NCBI GenBank assembly: GCA_002840535.1
Contig: PHBH01000048.1
Span: forward strand, 2,148 to 66,147
Length of the DNA: 64,000 nt
Direction of reading: 5' to 3'
Source of the DNA: Deltaproteobacteria bacterium HGW-Deltaproteobacteria-15
GTDB taxonomy: Bacteria; Desulfobacterota; DSM-4660; Desulfatiglandales; HGW-15
The translations under genes and the position numbers were made by a program. Of the stretch, positions 25,724 through 34,822 are shown one piece after another; within the stretch, counting starts at the first letter, position 1; every line of letters starts with the position of its first letter. The notes beneath the pieces were generated by a model. It saw nothing but the letters and a program-made list of their open reading frames with translations, ran no database searches and was not told the origin of the DNA.

Positions 25724-25921
25724 ATGCCCAAGCTCAAGACGAATAGAGGGGCGGCAAAGAGGTTCAAGACCACAGGCACAGGAAAAATCAAGAGGAGCAA
25801 AGCCTTTGCCAGTCATATTCTGACCAAGAAAACTACAAAGAGAAAAAGGAGTTTGCGCAAGTCGGCACTTGTGGATGCGACCCAGGCGAAAAATATCAAG
25901 AGGCTGGTGCCTTACCTGTAG
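25724..25921 (+). CDS. rpmI: 50S ribosomal protein L35
   Basis: A 65-residue basic protein, the standard L35 length, beginning MPKLKTNRGAAKRFK and ending VPYL. The ATG was set by a GAGGAGG site 6 bp upstream and by the family N-terminus. It lies between infC and rplT as in most bacteria. Confidence 0.96.
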   Translation: MPKLKTNRGAAKRFKTTGTGKIKRSKAFASHILTKKTTKRKRSLRKSALVDATQAKNIKRLVPYL

Positions 25922-26218
25922 GTCCGGTCGATGAAACCATTATCCGGTGAGGGAGGCCTAAGGGTTTTGCCTCATTCCGCGGGTTTCTCAAAGGATGGCT
26001 TTCCAGCAATGCATAACGCCAAGCCGGGGCCATTTAAGCAGTCCTGCCGTACACCCTTCGAAGATGATCCGCCGAAGAAAACCCCGTCATGATTCAATGA
26101 CAAAGCAGGTTGGGGGCGGTTGATCCAGGAAGATTTTATGGGAGATCCGGCAGGAGCGGGGGAGTCCTTTTCGGGCCTGTGGATGTATGAGGCCACCCTA
26201 TCGAAGAGAGGTTGAAAG
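25922..26218. other. Unusual spacer between rpmI and rplT
   Basis: 297 bp separate two genes that normally lie tens of bases apart. It has no credible coding frame on either strand and no recognised repeat. An rRNA-mimicking L20 control site could lie here, but I could not fold one with confidence. An insertion that has since decayed is also possible. Confidence 0.4.
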
Positions 26219-26560
26219 ATGCGAGTAAAGAGAGGATTCAAGGCTAGACAGAGGAGAAACAAGGTTCTGAAGGAAGCCAAAGGCTTCCGTGGAGGCCACA
26301 GCAAGCTTTTCAAGACGGCGTTCATTACCGTAACCAGGGCCATGGTCTTTGAATACAGGGACCGCAAGGTTAGAAAAAGAGACATGAGAAGGATCTGGAT
26401 CACGCGGATCAATGCGGCTGCCAGAGAGCGCGGGCTCTCCTACAGCAAGCTCATGAGCGGGCTTAGAGAGGCCGGAATCGAGCTGGACCGCAAGGTGCTG
26501 GCCGAAATGGCCGTGAATGATCCGTCTGCATTCGGCCGTGTGGTGGAGAGCATCCAATAA
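26219..26560 (+). CDS. rplT: 50S ribosomal protein L20
   Basis: A 113-residue highly basic ribosomal protein, slightly shorter than the common 117-120. The N-terminus MRVKRGFKARQRRNKVLK and the motif RRIWITRINAAARERG are typical. AGAGAGG precedes ATG by 6 bp. L20 is an assembly protein and, in several bacteria, a translational repressor of its own operon. Confidence 0.96.
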   Translation: MRVKRGFKARQRRNKVLKEAKGFRGGHSKLFKTAFITVTRAMVFEYRDRKVRKRDMRRIWITRINAAARERGLSYSKLMSGLREAGIELDRKVLAEMAVNDPSAFGRVVESIQ

Positions 26561-26562
26561 GC

Positions 26563-26660
26563 TGCTGGAATAGTGGAAGAGCGGGGAAATGGAAGAATGG
26601 GCATGGAATGCATTTTTCCATTTTTCGAGTATTCCATCATTCCTTCCAGAGATCCGTCGC
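26563..26660. repeat. 7-bp-period repeat (ATGGAA type), inverted layout
   Basis: Between rplT and pheS, 7-nt-phased TGGAA/ATGG units on the left are followed by TTCCA/CATTCC units on the right, so the locus forms an imperfect inverted repeat. It encodes nothing convincing, although it keeps an open frame into pheS. Confidence 0.6.
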
Positions 26661-26663
26661 CAG

Positions 26664-27671
26664 ATGAAAGAGGAAATCCTTGCATTAGAGAAAAGGGCCC
26701 TTGCAGAGCTCGATTCCATTTCGGACCACACCGAACTGGAAAGGTTCAGAGTGACCTATCTCGGAAAGAAGGGATTGTTGACATCCCTTCTGAAACGGTT
26801 GGGCGAGCTGACCCCGGAAGAGCGGCCGGAGGCAGGGCAACTGGCGAACAAGGTCAAGACCGCCCTGACCCGGAAATTCGAAGAGACCGGAGAGAAGCTG
26901 GATTCCGGAACCGCCAGGAAGGACGTGGACCTGGATGTCACGCTGCCCGGACGAAAACCGGCCAGAGGCTCATTGCATCCGATCACCCAGGTTCTTCAGG
27001 AGATCTGCGCGATCTTCGTGAGGATGGGTTACAGGATCGTAAAAGGGCCGAATGTGGAGCTCGATTATTACAATTTCGAAGCGCTCAACATGCCCAAAGA
27101 TCATCCTGCCCGCGACATGCAGGACACCTTTTATGTGTCCGACAATGTCGTCCTGAGAACCCAGACCTCTCCTATGCAGGTCAGGACCATGGAGGGGCAG
27201 AAGCCGCCGGTCAGCGTCATCTCCCCGGGAAAGGTGTACCGGAGAGATTCGGATGTGTCCCACACACCCATGTTTCATCAGGTGGAGGGGCTGCTTGTAG
27301 ACAGGGGTGTTACCTTTGGAGATCTGAAGGGAACCCTTACCGCCTTTGTTCATCAGATGTTCGGCTCCGAAACACGGCTTCGATTCAGACCGAGCTTTTT
27401 CCCCTTTACCGAGCCCAGTGCCGAGGTGGATATCCGCTGTGTCATCTGCAAAGGAAAGGGGTGCAGAACCTGCTCGTTTTCAGGGTGGCTGGAGATCCTG
27501 GGTTCCGGCATGGTCGATCCCAATGTTTACCGGTTCGTGGACTATGACCCCGAAATCTACTCCGGATTCGCTTTTGGGTTGGGCATAGAGAGAATTTCCA
27601 TGCTGAAGTATGGCATTGACGACATACAGCTTTTTTACAGAAACGATATCCGGTTTCTGAGGCAGTTCTAA
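26664..27671 (+). CDS. pheS: Phenylalanyl-tRNA synthetase alpha subunit
   Basis: A 335-residue catalytic subunit. The N-terminal coiled-coil region begins MKEEILALEKRALAELD, which aligns with known PheS starts; a longer frame from 26589 crosses the 7-bp repeat and is unlikely to be translated. Class II motifs are seen in HPARDMQDTFYV, SVISPGKVYRRDSD and the motif 3 region GFAFGLGIERISMLKYG. It pairs with pheT after a 172-bp repeat-filled gap. Confidence 0.95.
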   Translation: MKEEILALEKRALAELDSISDHTELERFRVTYLGKKGLLTSLLKRLGELTPEERPEAGQLANKVKTALTRKFEETGEKLDSGTARKDVDLDVTLPGRKPARGSLHPITQVLQEICAIFVRMGYRIVKGPNVELDYYNFEALNMPKDHPARDMQDTFYVSDNVVLRTQTSPMQVRTMEGQKPPVSVISPGKVYRRDSDVSHTPMFHQVEGLLVDRGVTFGDLKGTLTAFVHQMFGSETRLRFRPSFFPFTEPSAEVDIRCVICKGKGCRTCSFSGWLEILGSGMVDPNVYRFVDYDPEIYSGFAFGLGIERISMLKYGIDDIQLFYRNDIRFLRQF

Positions 27672-27675
27672 GAAA

Positions 27676-27836
27676 AGATGCATGATGCAAGATCCAAGAT
27701 ACAAGATGCAGAACCGATGCAAGATACAAGAATCAGGATAAGAGATGTGAGAGAATATCTTGGGTCCTCATCCTGCATCCGAAGTATCCTGATCTTGAAT
27801 CCTGTATCCTGTATCTTGCATCCTGTGTCCTGAATG
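27676..27836. repeat. 7-bp-period repeat (GATxCAA type), inverted layout
   Basis: 7-nt units GATGCAA, GATCCAA, GATACAA, GATGCAG and variants on the left; on the right the complementary register (TGTATCCTGTATCTTGCATC). The whole 160-bp pheS-pheT gap is thus an imperfect inverted repeat capable of a long RNA stem between the two subunit genes. Confidence 0.75.
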
Positions 27837-27843
27837 GTGAGTG

Positions 27844-30258
27844 ATGCGCGTTAGTCTCAACTGGCTGAAAGAATATGTGAGCGTTGAAATCTCTCCGCAG
27901 GATCTTGCCGAGGGGATGACCATGGCCGGCCTGGAGGTCGAAGCCCTGGAGCCCGTTGGCCACTCTATAGAAGACATCGTCGCTGCAAAAATCCTTTCAA
28001 TCAAGACTCATCCCAAAGCCGATCGACTGCACATTTGTGAGGTGGACGCAGGGGGGAGAGTGCTCCCGGTGGTATGCGGCGCCCCCAACATCCAACAAGG
28101 GGCCATGGCCCCTCTTGCCCTTCCCGGCACCAGGCTGCCCGGAGGGGTGACCGTAAAGGAATCCCGCATCCGTGGGGAGCTCTCCACGGGCATGCTGTTG
28201 GCCGAAGACGAAATGGGGCTTACGGAAGACCATTCCGGGATCATGATTCTCCCCGGGAATGTGAAACCCGGGGAGAGCGTGACCAACGCTCTTTCTTTGG
28301 CAGACTGGGCTTTCGAGATCAGCATTACTCCTAACCGGCCTGACTGTACTTCCGTGATCGGCATAGCAAGAGAAATTGCGGCACTCACCGGCGGGAAGCT
28401 CAAGAGACCCCAGATCAGGATCCATGAACAAGATAGATTGATCTCGGATCTTGCCGGGGTGAATGTGGAAGACCCTGAAGGTTGCCCCAGGTACGCAGCA
28501 GGCATGATCACTGGCGTGAAGATCGGGCCTTCGCCCTTCTGGATGCGATACAGGCTGCATGTCTCGGGGCTGAGGTCCATCAACAACGTGGTGGATGTAA
28601 CCAACTTTGTGCTCCTGGAATTCGGGCAACCCCTCCACGCCTTTGATTACGACCGGCTGAAAGAGAACCGAATCGTCGTGCGGCGGGCAGCGGAGGGTGA
28701 GACCTTCACGACTCTCGATGGAAAAACCCATACCCTGAGCAGGGACAACTTGATGATCTGCGACGGCGAAAGATCCGTTGCCGTGGCAGGGATCATGGGG
28801 GGCTTGAATTCTGAAATCTTCGAGGAGTCCACAAACGTACTCATTGAAAGCGCCTACTTCGACCCAATCACCATCCGCAGAGGCTCCAAGAAGCTCGGAA
28901 TTTCCACAGAGGCATCCTACCGTTTCGAAAGAGGCATCGACATCGAAGGGGTAGTCATCGCCCTGCAGCGGGCGCTCATGCTGATGCAGGACCTCGCAGG
29001 CGGGAAGGTGGTAAAGGGGCTCATCGACCGGTACCCGACTCCGGTTAAGCGTCCGGAGATTCTGCTCAGGGTAGGCAAGACGAACCAATTCCTCGGCACC
29101 TCTCTTTCCAGTGAGGCCATGGCGGGGTTCCTCCAATCCCTGGAGATGCAGGTCCGGCCCGCCGGCTCTGATCTGGTTGTCACGCCGCCCGCCTTACGGG
29201 TGGATATCGCTCGAGAAGTGGACCTGATGGAGGAAGTCGCCAGGCTGGTAGGGTACGATCACATCCCGGTCACGTCGCCGCTGGTTCGGACGACAGGCGA
29301 GAAAGACGATCCCATCGTCCGTTTGAGCGACCTCGTGCGGGAAATCATGACAGGGTGCGGTTTCACCGAGGTCATCTCCTATAGCTTTATCTCACCGGAC
29401 TCGGCCGATGTCCTGGGCGCCGTGGAAGGCTCTCCCCTGCGGTCTTTCGTCAGGATGTTGAATCCTCTGAGTCAGGACCAATCGGTGATGAGAACTTCTC
29501 TTCTCCCGGGTCTCTTTGCCGCATTGAAGAACAATCTCTTTCATGGGGAAAAGGACCTCAGGCTCTTCGAGTGGGGAAAGGTGTTCGTGAGCCGGGGCCC
29601 TGATGAACTACCGCTCGAAAGACACGTCCTCTCCGGCATCATGGCGGGGCTTTCGAACCAGAAGGAGTGGTTCAGCCAGGAAAGAGACACCGATTTCTTC
29701 GATGCGAAGGGAGCGGTAGAGGTTCTGTTGAAGGCGTTGAAGGTGGGCCCGGTACGTTTTGAAAATATCAAGGAGCGGGTTCCGGGATATGACGCCCGTT
29801 CCTGCGCAGCGGTATCTGTGTCGGGTGCCATGGTGGGAGTGGTGGGGAGTGCAGACGCCGAGGTCATGGCGAGGCTGGAACTGCAAGGTGAAAAGAGTTT
29901 CCTTTTCGAAATCGATGTGGATTCGCTGCGGGCTCACATTCCTTCGGCGGTGAAGTTCGAACCGCTCGCCCGTTTTCCCGCCGTGTTCAGAGATCTCTCC
30001 ATTGTGGTCGGGGTGAATGTCGAAAGCAACGGGATCAGCGAGATCATCGTCAGGGAAGGAAAAGGGCTTGTCGAGTCCGTGATGTTGTACGACCTTTTCA
30101 GGGGAGGTAAACTCGGTGCCGGGGAAAAGGCGCTGGCCTTTCGAATCTCCTACCGGTCCAGAGAAGGAACCCTCGACGGCAAAGAGGTCAACCGGATTCA
30201 TGAAAGAATCGTTCAGAGCATCAGCCGGGAAACCGGCGGCAGGCTGAGAGAGCGCTGA
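27844..30258 (+). CDS. pheT: Phenylalanyl-tRNA synthetase beta subunit
   Basis: An 804-residue subunit (E. coli 795) with the complete order: N-terminal MRVSLNWLKEYV, an EMAP-like tRNA-binding domain (about 40-150), B3/B4 editing domain with VTNFVLLEFGQPLHAFD, B5, a catalytic-like core, and the C-terminal ferredoxin-fold anticodon-binding domain with ARFPAVFRDLSIVV. ATG 27844 was chosen over the adjacent GTG. No good ribosome-binding site is visible because the 7-bp repeat abuts the start. Confidence 0.95.
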   Translation: MRVSLNWLKEYVSVEISPQDLAEGMTMAGLEVEALEPVGHSIEDIVAAKILSIKTHPKADRLHICEVDAGGRVLPVVCGAPNIQQGAMAPLALPGTRLPGGVTVKESRIRGELSTGMLLAEDEMGLTEDHSGIMILPGNVKPGESVTNALSLADWAFEISITPNRPDCTSVIGIAREIAALTGGKLKRPQIRIHEQDRLISDLAGVNVEDPEGCPRYAAGMITGVKIGPSPFWMRYRLHVSGLRSINNVVDVTNFVLLEFGQPLHAFDYDRLKENRIVVRRAAEGETFTTLDGKTHTLSRDNLMICDGERSVAVAGIMGGLNSEIFEESTNVLIESAYFDPITIRRGSKKLGISTEASYRFERGIDIEGVVIALQRALMLMQDLAGGKVVKGLIDRYPTPVKRPEILLRVGKTNQFLGTSLSSEAMAGFLQSLEMQVRPAGSDLVVTPPALRVDIAREVDLMEEVARLVGYDHIPVTSPLVRTTGEKDDPIVRLSDLVREIMTGCGFTEVISYSFISPDSADVLGAVEGSPLRSFVRMLNPLSQDQSVMRTSLLPGLFAALKNNLFHGEKDLRLFEWGKVFVSRGPDELPLERHVLSGIMAGLSNQKEWFSQERDTDFFDAKGAVEVLLKALKVGPVRFENIKERVPGYDARSCAAVSVSGAMVGVVGSADAEVMARLELQGEKSFLFEIDVDSLRAHIPSAVKFEPLARFPAVFRDLSIVVGVNVESNGISEIIVREGKGLVESVMLYDLFRGGKLGAGEKALAFRISYRSREGTLDGKEVNRIHERIVQSISRETGGRLRER

Positions 30259-30262
30259 AGTC

Positions 30263-30589
30263 ATGCAGATTCCTGACGACAAGAAATTCTTCAGGATCGG
30301 AGAGGTCAGCAGGATTATAGGAGTCGAGCCTTATGTGCTTCGATACTGGGAGAGCGAATTCCCGCAAATCCGCCCGTTAAGAGCCGATTCAAAGCAGAGG
30401 ACCTACCAGAAAAGAGACCTCGAGATCATCCTGGAAATAAAAAGGCTTCTCTATGAAGAGAAGCTGACTATCGAAGGGGCAAGACAGAGGCTCAAGCACA
30501 GGATCGAAAAGAGTCCCCCCTCGAAAGAGGAAATCCTCGAGGATGTGAAGAAAGAGCTTCAGGACATTCTCAGAACTCTCACGGAATAG
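30263..30589 (+). CDS. MerR-family transcriptional regulator
   Basis: A 108-residue protein with a winged helix-turn-helix: FRIGEVSRIIGVEPYVLRYW, then a LYEEKLTIEGARQRL segment, and a short helical tail that probably dimerises. It has no effector domain or metal-binding Cys. It starts 4 bp after pheT. In many proteobacteria ihfA lies between pheT and such a merR gene; here ihfA is absent. Confidence 0.88.
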   Translation: MQIPDDKKFFRIGEVSRIIGVEPYVLRYWESEFPQIRPLRADSKQRTYQKRDLEIILEIKRLLYEEKLTIEGARQRLKHRIEKSPPSKEEILEDVKKELQDILRTLTE

Positions 30590-30600
30590 TCAAAGCGTAC

Positions 30601-30694
30601 CGCAGAACAAGTTACTTCGTTGTTCGATATTCACTTCTTCTACTTTACTTCGACATTCGATATTCGTTATTCGATGTTCGATATTCTCTTCTTG
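30601..30694. repeat. 7-bp-period repeat (TATTCGA type)
   Basis: Units such as CATTCGA, TATTCGT, TATTCGA, TGTTCGA and TATTCTC fill most of the merR-SDR gap. Non-coding, one of the eight loci of this class. Confidence 0.75.
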
Positions 30695-30705
30695 AGGCGT
30701 GTTGA

Positions 30706-31437
30706 ATGGCTTTATCCGGTCGCAGGGCGTTGATCACGGGGGCAGGGCAGGGAATAGGCCGGTCGTGCGCCGAGGTTTTCGCTTCCAGGGGGGCGGATCT
30801 GGTCCTCATCGACAAGAACGGCGAGACCCTGGAAGAGGTGCGGGCCGCGATCTCGAGGTCAGGAGGGAATGTCACAGCCCTCGTCATAGATCTGGTCGAT
30901 TTCGATCGGCTGCGGTCTGGTCTTGAAGAGATCGGGTCCGTGGATATCCTCGTCAACAACGCCGGGTTCGACAATCCCGGGACAACCGCAAGAATCACCG
31001 ATTTCGACATGGAATCCGTTCTCCGGATCCATGTCAAGGTCCCCCTCCTCCTCATACAGCGTTTTCTCCCCTCCATGAAAAGCTCGGGGTGGGGGAGGAT
31101 CGTCAACATCGGATCGATTTGGGGCCTCACCGGCGCAAAGGGAGAGGTCGCCTATTCGACCGCCAAGGCGGGGATCCTGGGGCTGACCAAATCGGTTGCC
31201 AGAGAGGCGGCGCCTTACGGGGTCACAGTGAACGCCGTTCTTCCGGGCCTGACCAGGACCCCGACCATCGAGAAGGTCCTTGCGGACAAATTCAAGGAGA
31301 TGATCATCAGGGAGACTCCTCTGGGCAGATGGGCCGAGCCTGAGGAGATCGCCCGGGTGGTGGCCTTTCTGGCATCGGACGATGCTTCGTTCGTCACTTC
31401 CGCCGCCATTCCCGTGTCTGGCGGTTGGGGAATCTGA
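30706..31437 (+). CDS. Short-chain dehydrogenase/reductase (FabG-like)
   Basis: A 243-residue classical SDR. It has the cofactor motif GAGQGIG near residues 12-18, the structural NNAG motif, catalytic Ser in NIGSIWG and Tyr/Lys in YSTAK, and the C-terminal SGGWG. An acidic residue in VLIDKNG after the second strand favours NAD(H). It lies just upstream of the liv operon but with a separate promoter between, so its substrate is not indicated by context. Confidence 0.9.
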   Translation: MALSGRRALITGAGQGIGRSCAEVFASRGADLVLIDKNGETLEEVRAAISRSGGNVTALVIDLVDFDRLRSGLEEIGSVDILVNNAGFDNPGTTARITDFDMESVLRIHVKVPLLLIQRFLPSMKSSGWGRIVNIGSIWGLTGAKGEVAYSTAKAGILGLTKSVAREAAPYGVTVNAVLPGLTRTPTIEKVLADKFKEMIIRETPLGRWAEPEEIARVVAFLASDDASFVTSAAIPVSGGWGI

Positions 31438-31460
31438 TTTCCGAGAGATCCAGTTTGGTG

Positions 31461-31489
31461 TTGACAGGGTTTTGTGGTTTACATAGAGT
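31461..31489 (+). promoter_or_regulatory. Putative sigma-70 promoter of the liv operon
   Basis: TTGACA at 31461-31466 and TAGAGT at 31484-31489 separated by 17 bp, about 150 bp before the binding-protein ATG. Confidence 0.6.
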
Positions 31490-31636
31490 GTTTCCTCTAA
31501 CTTCAGGCTTTTTTGGAAGAAAACCTGAGTCAGTCCGTCCATCGGCTGCGGTCGGACCCGGGTTTGAGAGATACAAACGGTGTCGGGAAAAGGACAAGGT
31601 GTTCACCATTTATTCTATTTGAGATGGAGGGCTGCA

Positions 31637-32869
31637 ATGAGCAAGAAAAGACATGTCACAGTGGCGGTTCCAATCCTCTTGGGAATAATCGCGGCCGGAA
31701 TCCTCCTGTTTTCGGGTCCCATGGCCGAAGCCAGGAACATCAAGGTCGGGGTCATTGATGCCTACACAGGCCCGGCAGCCGTTTTTGCCAAAGATGCGCT
31801 TAACGGCTTCAAACTCGCAGTAGATGAGATCAACAAGGAAGGTCTATTGGGAGGCAAGATCGAATTCACCACCCGGGATACGAAGTTTAAAGTGGACATC
31901 GGCCTCAACGTCGCCAAGGAATTGGTTATGAATGAGAAGGTGGATCTCCTCGTGGGAACCATCAACAGCGGCGTCGCCCTGGCTGTCTCTGATGCCGTGT
32001 CCAAGAAAGAAAAGGTCCCTTTGATTGTCTGGATTTCCAAGAGCGAGAATATCACGGTGAAGAACGGCCACCGTTATGTCTTTTCCACGGCCGACAATAC
32101 GGCTCAGGCCGGGAAGGTAGGCGCGGTCGCACTGGCCAAGAAACCCTATGCCAAATACTATATCGCAGGGGATGATTATGCCTATGGCCACGACCTTGCT
32201 ATTTCCATATGGAATAACCTGAAGGCGCTGAAGCCCCAGGTCGAAAAGGTTGGCGAATCCTGGTGGAAGCTGGGGGAGCCCGATCTGATGCCTTACCTGA
32301 CGACCATCATGGCGGCCAAACCGGATGCAGTGATCTTCTGCACCGGCGGGCAGAGCATGGCCAATGTGCTGAAGGCAGTCAAGACGACCGGCATGCTCCA
32401 GAAAATCCCGGTCTATGTCCACACGGCGACCGATCACGCCGTCCTCAAGCCTTTGGGCGCGGATGCCCCCGAAGGAGTTATGGGGACCATGCATTACCAC
32501 TTTTACTATCCCGAAATTCCGGAGAACAAGGCATTCGTGCAGGCATTTGAAAAAGCCTACAAGGAACCCCCGGGATTCCCCGCCTTCAACGCCTACGTCA
32601 CCGGGCTGCTGATTAAAGAGGGGTTCAAGAAGGCCGGGGCCATTGACAGGGAAAAGTTTGTGGACGCACTCGAGGGTCTGAAGATCTCCACGCCCATAGG
32701 CAAACTGGAGATGCGGGCCTGCGATCACCAGATGGTCTACCCCATGTTCCTCGGCTCCACGAAGATGGACCCCGGTAAAGGCTACGCGATCTCTTCGGGT
32801 ATCGTCACGCTGCCTGGTGAAGATATCCTCCCCACCTGCGACGAAGTCAAAAAGGCACGAGGACAATGA
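31637..32869 (+). CDS. livK: Branched-chain amino acid ABC transporter substrate-binding protein
   Basis: A 410-residue periplasmic binding protein of the LivJ/LivK family. The start is the ATG after GGAGGG; the signal peptide ends near MAEARN. The mature part begins IKVGVIDAYTGPAAVFAKD and has the fold-I type two-lobe pattern. Homologues bind branched-chain amino acids, amides or aromatic and dicarboxylic acids, so the true ligand is open. It is the first gene of a complete five-gene importer. Confidence 0.9.
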   Translation: MSKKRHVTVAVPILLGIIAAGILLFSGPMAEARNIKVGVIDAYTGPAAVFAKDALNGFKLAVDEINKEGLLGGKIEFTTRDTKFKVDIGLNVAKELVMNEKVDLLVGTINSGVALAVSDAVSKKEKVPLIVWISKSENITVKNGHRYVFSTADNTAQAGKVGAVALAKKPYAKYYIAGDDYAYGHDLAISIWNNLKALKPQVEKVGESWWKLGEPDLMPYLTTIMAAKPDAVIFCTGGQSMANVLKAVKTTGMLQKIPVYVHTATDHAVLKPLGADAPEGVMGTMHYHFYYPEIPENKAFVQAFEKAYKEPPGFPAFNAYVTGLLIKEGFKKAGAIDREKFVDALEGLKISTPIGKLEMRACDHQMVYPMFLGSTKMDPGKGYAISSGIVTLPGEDILPTCDEVKKARGQ

Positions 32870-32885
32870 AATATGCAGATGCCGT

Positions 32886-32913
32886 CTGAGTCTCCCTTGA
32901 TGCGGAGACTCAG
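32886..32913 (+). other. Intercistronic stem-loop between livK and livH
   Basis: A perfect 10-bp stem CTGAGTCTCC/GGAGACTCAG with an 8-nt loop and no T-run. Its position, directly after the binding-protein gene, parallels the stem at 5884-5913 and suggests mRNA stabilisation or partial termination to give more binding protein than permease. Confidence 0.6.
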
Positions 32914-32940
32914 GCGGACTGCAAAAAGGCGGCCTGAGAC

Positions 32941-33837
32941 ATGGATACAGGGCACACATTCACGCTTGCCGCTCTGGGAAGCCAGTTCTTTGTAGGCCTG
33001 AGCCGGGCCATGATCCTCTTCGTAGTGACCTCGGGTCTCAGCTTCGTGCTGGGGGTTCTCCGGGTTCCTAACGTTGCCCATGGGTCTCTCTACATGATTG
33101 GAGCGTTCTGCGCCTTCAGCGTATCCAAGCTGTTTGGCGGAGGCTCGACCGGGTTCTGGTTGGGACTGATTCTTTCCCCGTTGATCGTGGCTCTTGTGAG
33201 TCTCGTCGCTGAAAGGGTACTCTTCTGTCATTTATACCAAAGGGAGCACCTCATGCTCCTGCTCTTCACCTTCGCCCTCAGTCTTATCCTTGGGGATCTC
33301 GTGAAGCTTGTGTGGGGCGCTGAGTACCGATCGATTATGGCACCTCCCGTCCTGCAGGGGTTCGTCACAGTATTCGGATCGTCGTTTCCCCGTTACAACC
33401 TCTTTCTCCTGCTCCTAGGACCTCTGGTTGCAATTGGGATCTGGTTGTTCACAAACAAGACGAAGCTCGGGAAAATAGCCAAAGCAGCCGCCGTAGACCG
33501 CGAAATGGTCGGGGCCGTGGGAATCAACGTGAGCTGGGTGTTCGCCTTCGCTTTTGTCTTTGGCTGCTTTTTTGCCGGTCTGGGAGGGGCGTTAGTGGCC
33601 CCGACCGGGACCATCGCCCTGGGCATGGACCACAACCTGATCATCGAAGCCTTTCTCATTGTGACCATCGGCGGCCTGGGGAATATGTGGGGCGCTATGG
33701 CGGGGTCACTGATTTTTGGTTTGACCCAGTCCTTCGGTATCCTCTTTTGGCCTCAGTTTGCAATCGTATTTCCCTATACTGCGGTCGTAATCGTGCTTCT
33801 CCTGCGGCCCAAGGGGATGCTGAAGTCAGTTTGGTGA
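32941..33837 (+). CDS. livH: Branched-chain amino acid ABC transporter permease LivH
   Basis: A 298-residue inner-membrane permease with about eight hydrophobic segments. The family regions VLRVPNVAHGSLYM near the N-terminus and AAAVDREMVGAVGINV in the ATPase-contact loop are clear, along with TIGGLGNMWGAMAGS near the end. It precedes livM by 10 bp. Confidence 0.92.
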   Translation: MDTGHTFTLAALGSQFFVGLSRAMILFVVTSGLSFVLGVLRVPNVAHGSLYMIGAFCAFSVSKLFGGGSTGFWLGLILSPLIVALVSLVAERVLFCHLYQREHLMLLLFTFALSLILGDLVKLVWGAEYRSIMAPPVLQGFVTVFGSSFPRYNLFLLLLGPLVAIGIWLFTNKTKLGKIAKAAAVDREMVGAVGINVSWVFAFAFVFGCFFAGLGGALVAPTGTIALGMDHNLIIEAFLIVTIGGLGNMWGAMAGSLIFGLTQSFGILFWPQFAIVFPYTAVVIVLLLRPKGMLKSVW

Positions 33838-33847
33838 GGGATTAACT

Positions 33848-34822
33848 TTGGCGAAGAGCGGTGCCAGATCCATTGTGTTCTATGCCATTCTTTTGGTCGC
33901 ACTCGTGGTGCTGCCCCTTTTCTTGCCACGGTTTCACACCTACATACTTGCATTGATCTTTGTAAACGCCTTGGTGGCAATGAGCCTCAACATGGTGGTA
34001 GGCCACGGGGGACTCTATCAGTTTCACCACGCCGTGTTCTACGGAGTGGGAGCATATACCTTCGCCCTTACCGTGACGAGGGCCGGCATGCCCATGTGGC
34101 TTTGCCTCGTTGTCTCTCCCCTTGCTGCTGCGGCTATAGGCTTTCTCATCGGCTGGTTTTGTGTGCGCCTGAACAGCCTCTATTTTGCGATGCTCCAGAT
34201 CTCTCTGGGTTCGCTGATCTGGGCAATTGTTTTCCGGTGGTACAGTTTGACCAGGGGAGATGACGGGCTACACGGGATCCCGGTTCCCGAGTTCGCAGCA
34301 TCTACATCCAGCTCCTACTTCTTCATCCTGTTCTTTTTCGTCTTGTGCCTTATTGTCATGTACCGGATTCATCAATCTCCATTCGGCAAAATTCTCAGGG
34401 CAACCCGTGACAACCCGGCGCGGTGTTCGGCGGTAGGGATCAATGTCCGGCGGCATCAGCTCGCCGCAATCGTGATTGCCTCCTTTTTTGCAGGCGTGGC
34501 GGGAGTACTTTTCGTGATACTGGAACGATCAGTCTTCCCGGACCTGCTCTTCTGGGTTTTGTCCCTCGAGATCTTCATTATGTGCCTCCTGGGAGGGTGG
34601 TTTACCTTCGGGGGTCCTATTCTGGGCGCAGCCATAATCGTCAGCCTCAGGACCTTCCTGGGATCCTATACCGAATATTGGACTCTGATCCTAGGGGTTC
34701 TTTTGATATTTCTGATCTTCTTCCTCCCCGAGGGGGTTATGGGTTTTTTCGTCGAGAGGTTCAAAGGGAAACCAAACACGACGCCGACAGAGCGGACGGA
34801 GCGTGCCCATGCTTCGAGTTGA
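33848..34822 (+). CDS. livM: Branched-chain amino acid ABC transporter permease LivM
   Basis: A 324-residue membrane permease starting with TTG behind GAGGG, 10 bp after livH. It has the LivM core SLNMVVGHGGLYQFHHAVF and the coupling-loop region RATRDNPARCSAVGINV. The 3' end overlaps the start of livG, so the two are translationally coupled. Confidence 0.92.
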   Translation: MAKSGARSIVFYAILLVALVVLPLFLPRFHTYILALIFVNALVAMSLNMVVGHGGLYQFHHAVFYGVGAYTFALTVTRAGMPMWLCLVVSPLAAAAIGFLIGWFCVRLNSLYFAMLQISLGSLIWAIVFRWYSLTRGDDGLHGIPVPEFAASTSSSYFFILFFFVLCLIVMYRIHQSPFGKILRATRDNPARCSAVGINVRRHQLAAIVIASFFAGVAGVLFVILERSVFPDLLFWVLSLEIFIMCLLGGWFTFGGPILGAAIIVSLRTFLGSYTEYWTLILGVLLIFLIFFLPEGVMGFFVERFKGKPNTTPTERTERAHASS

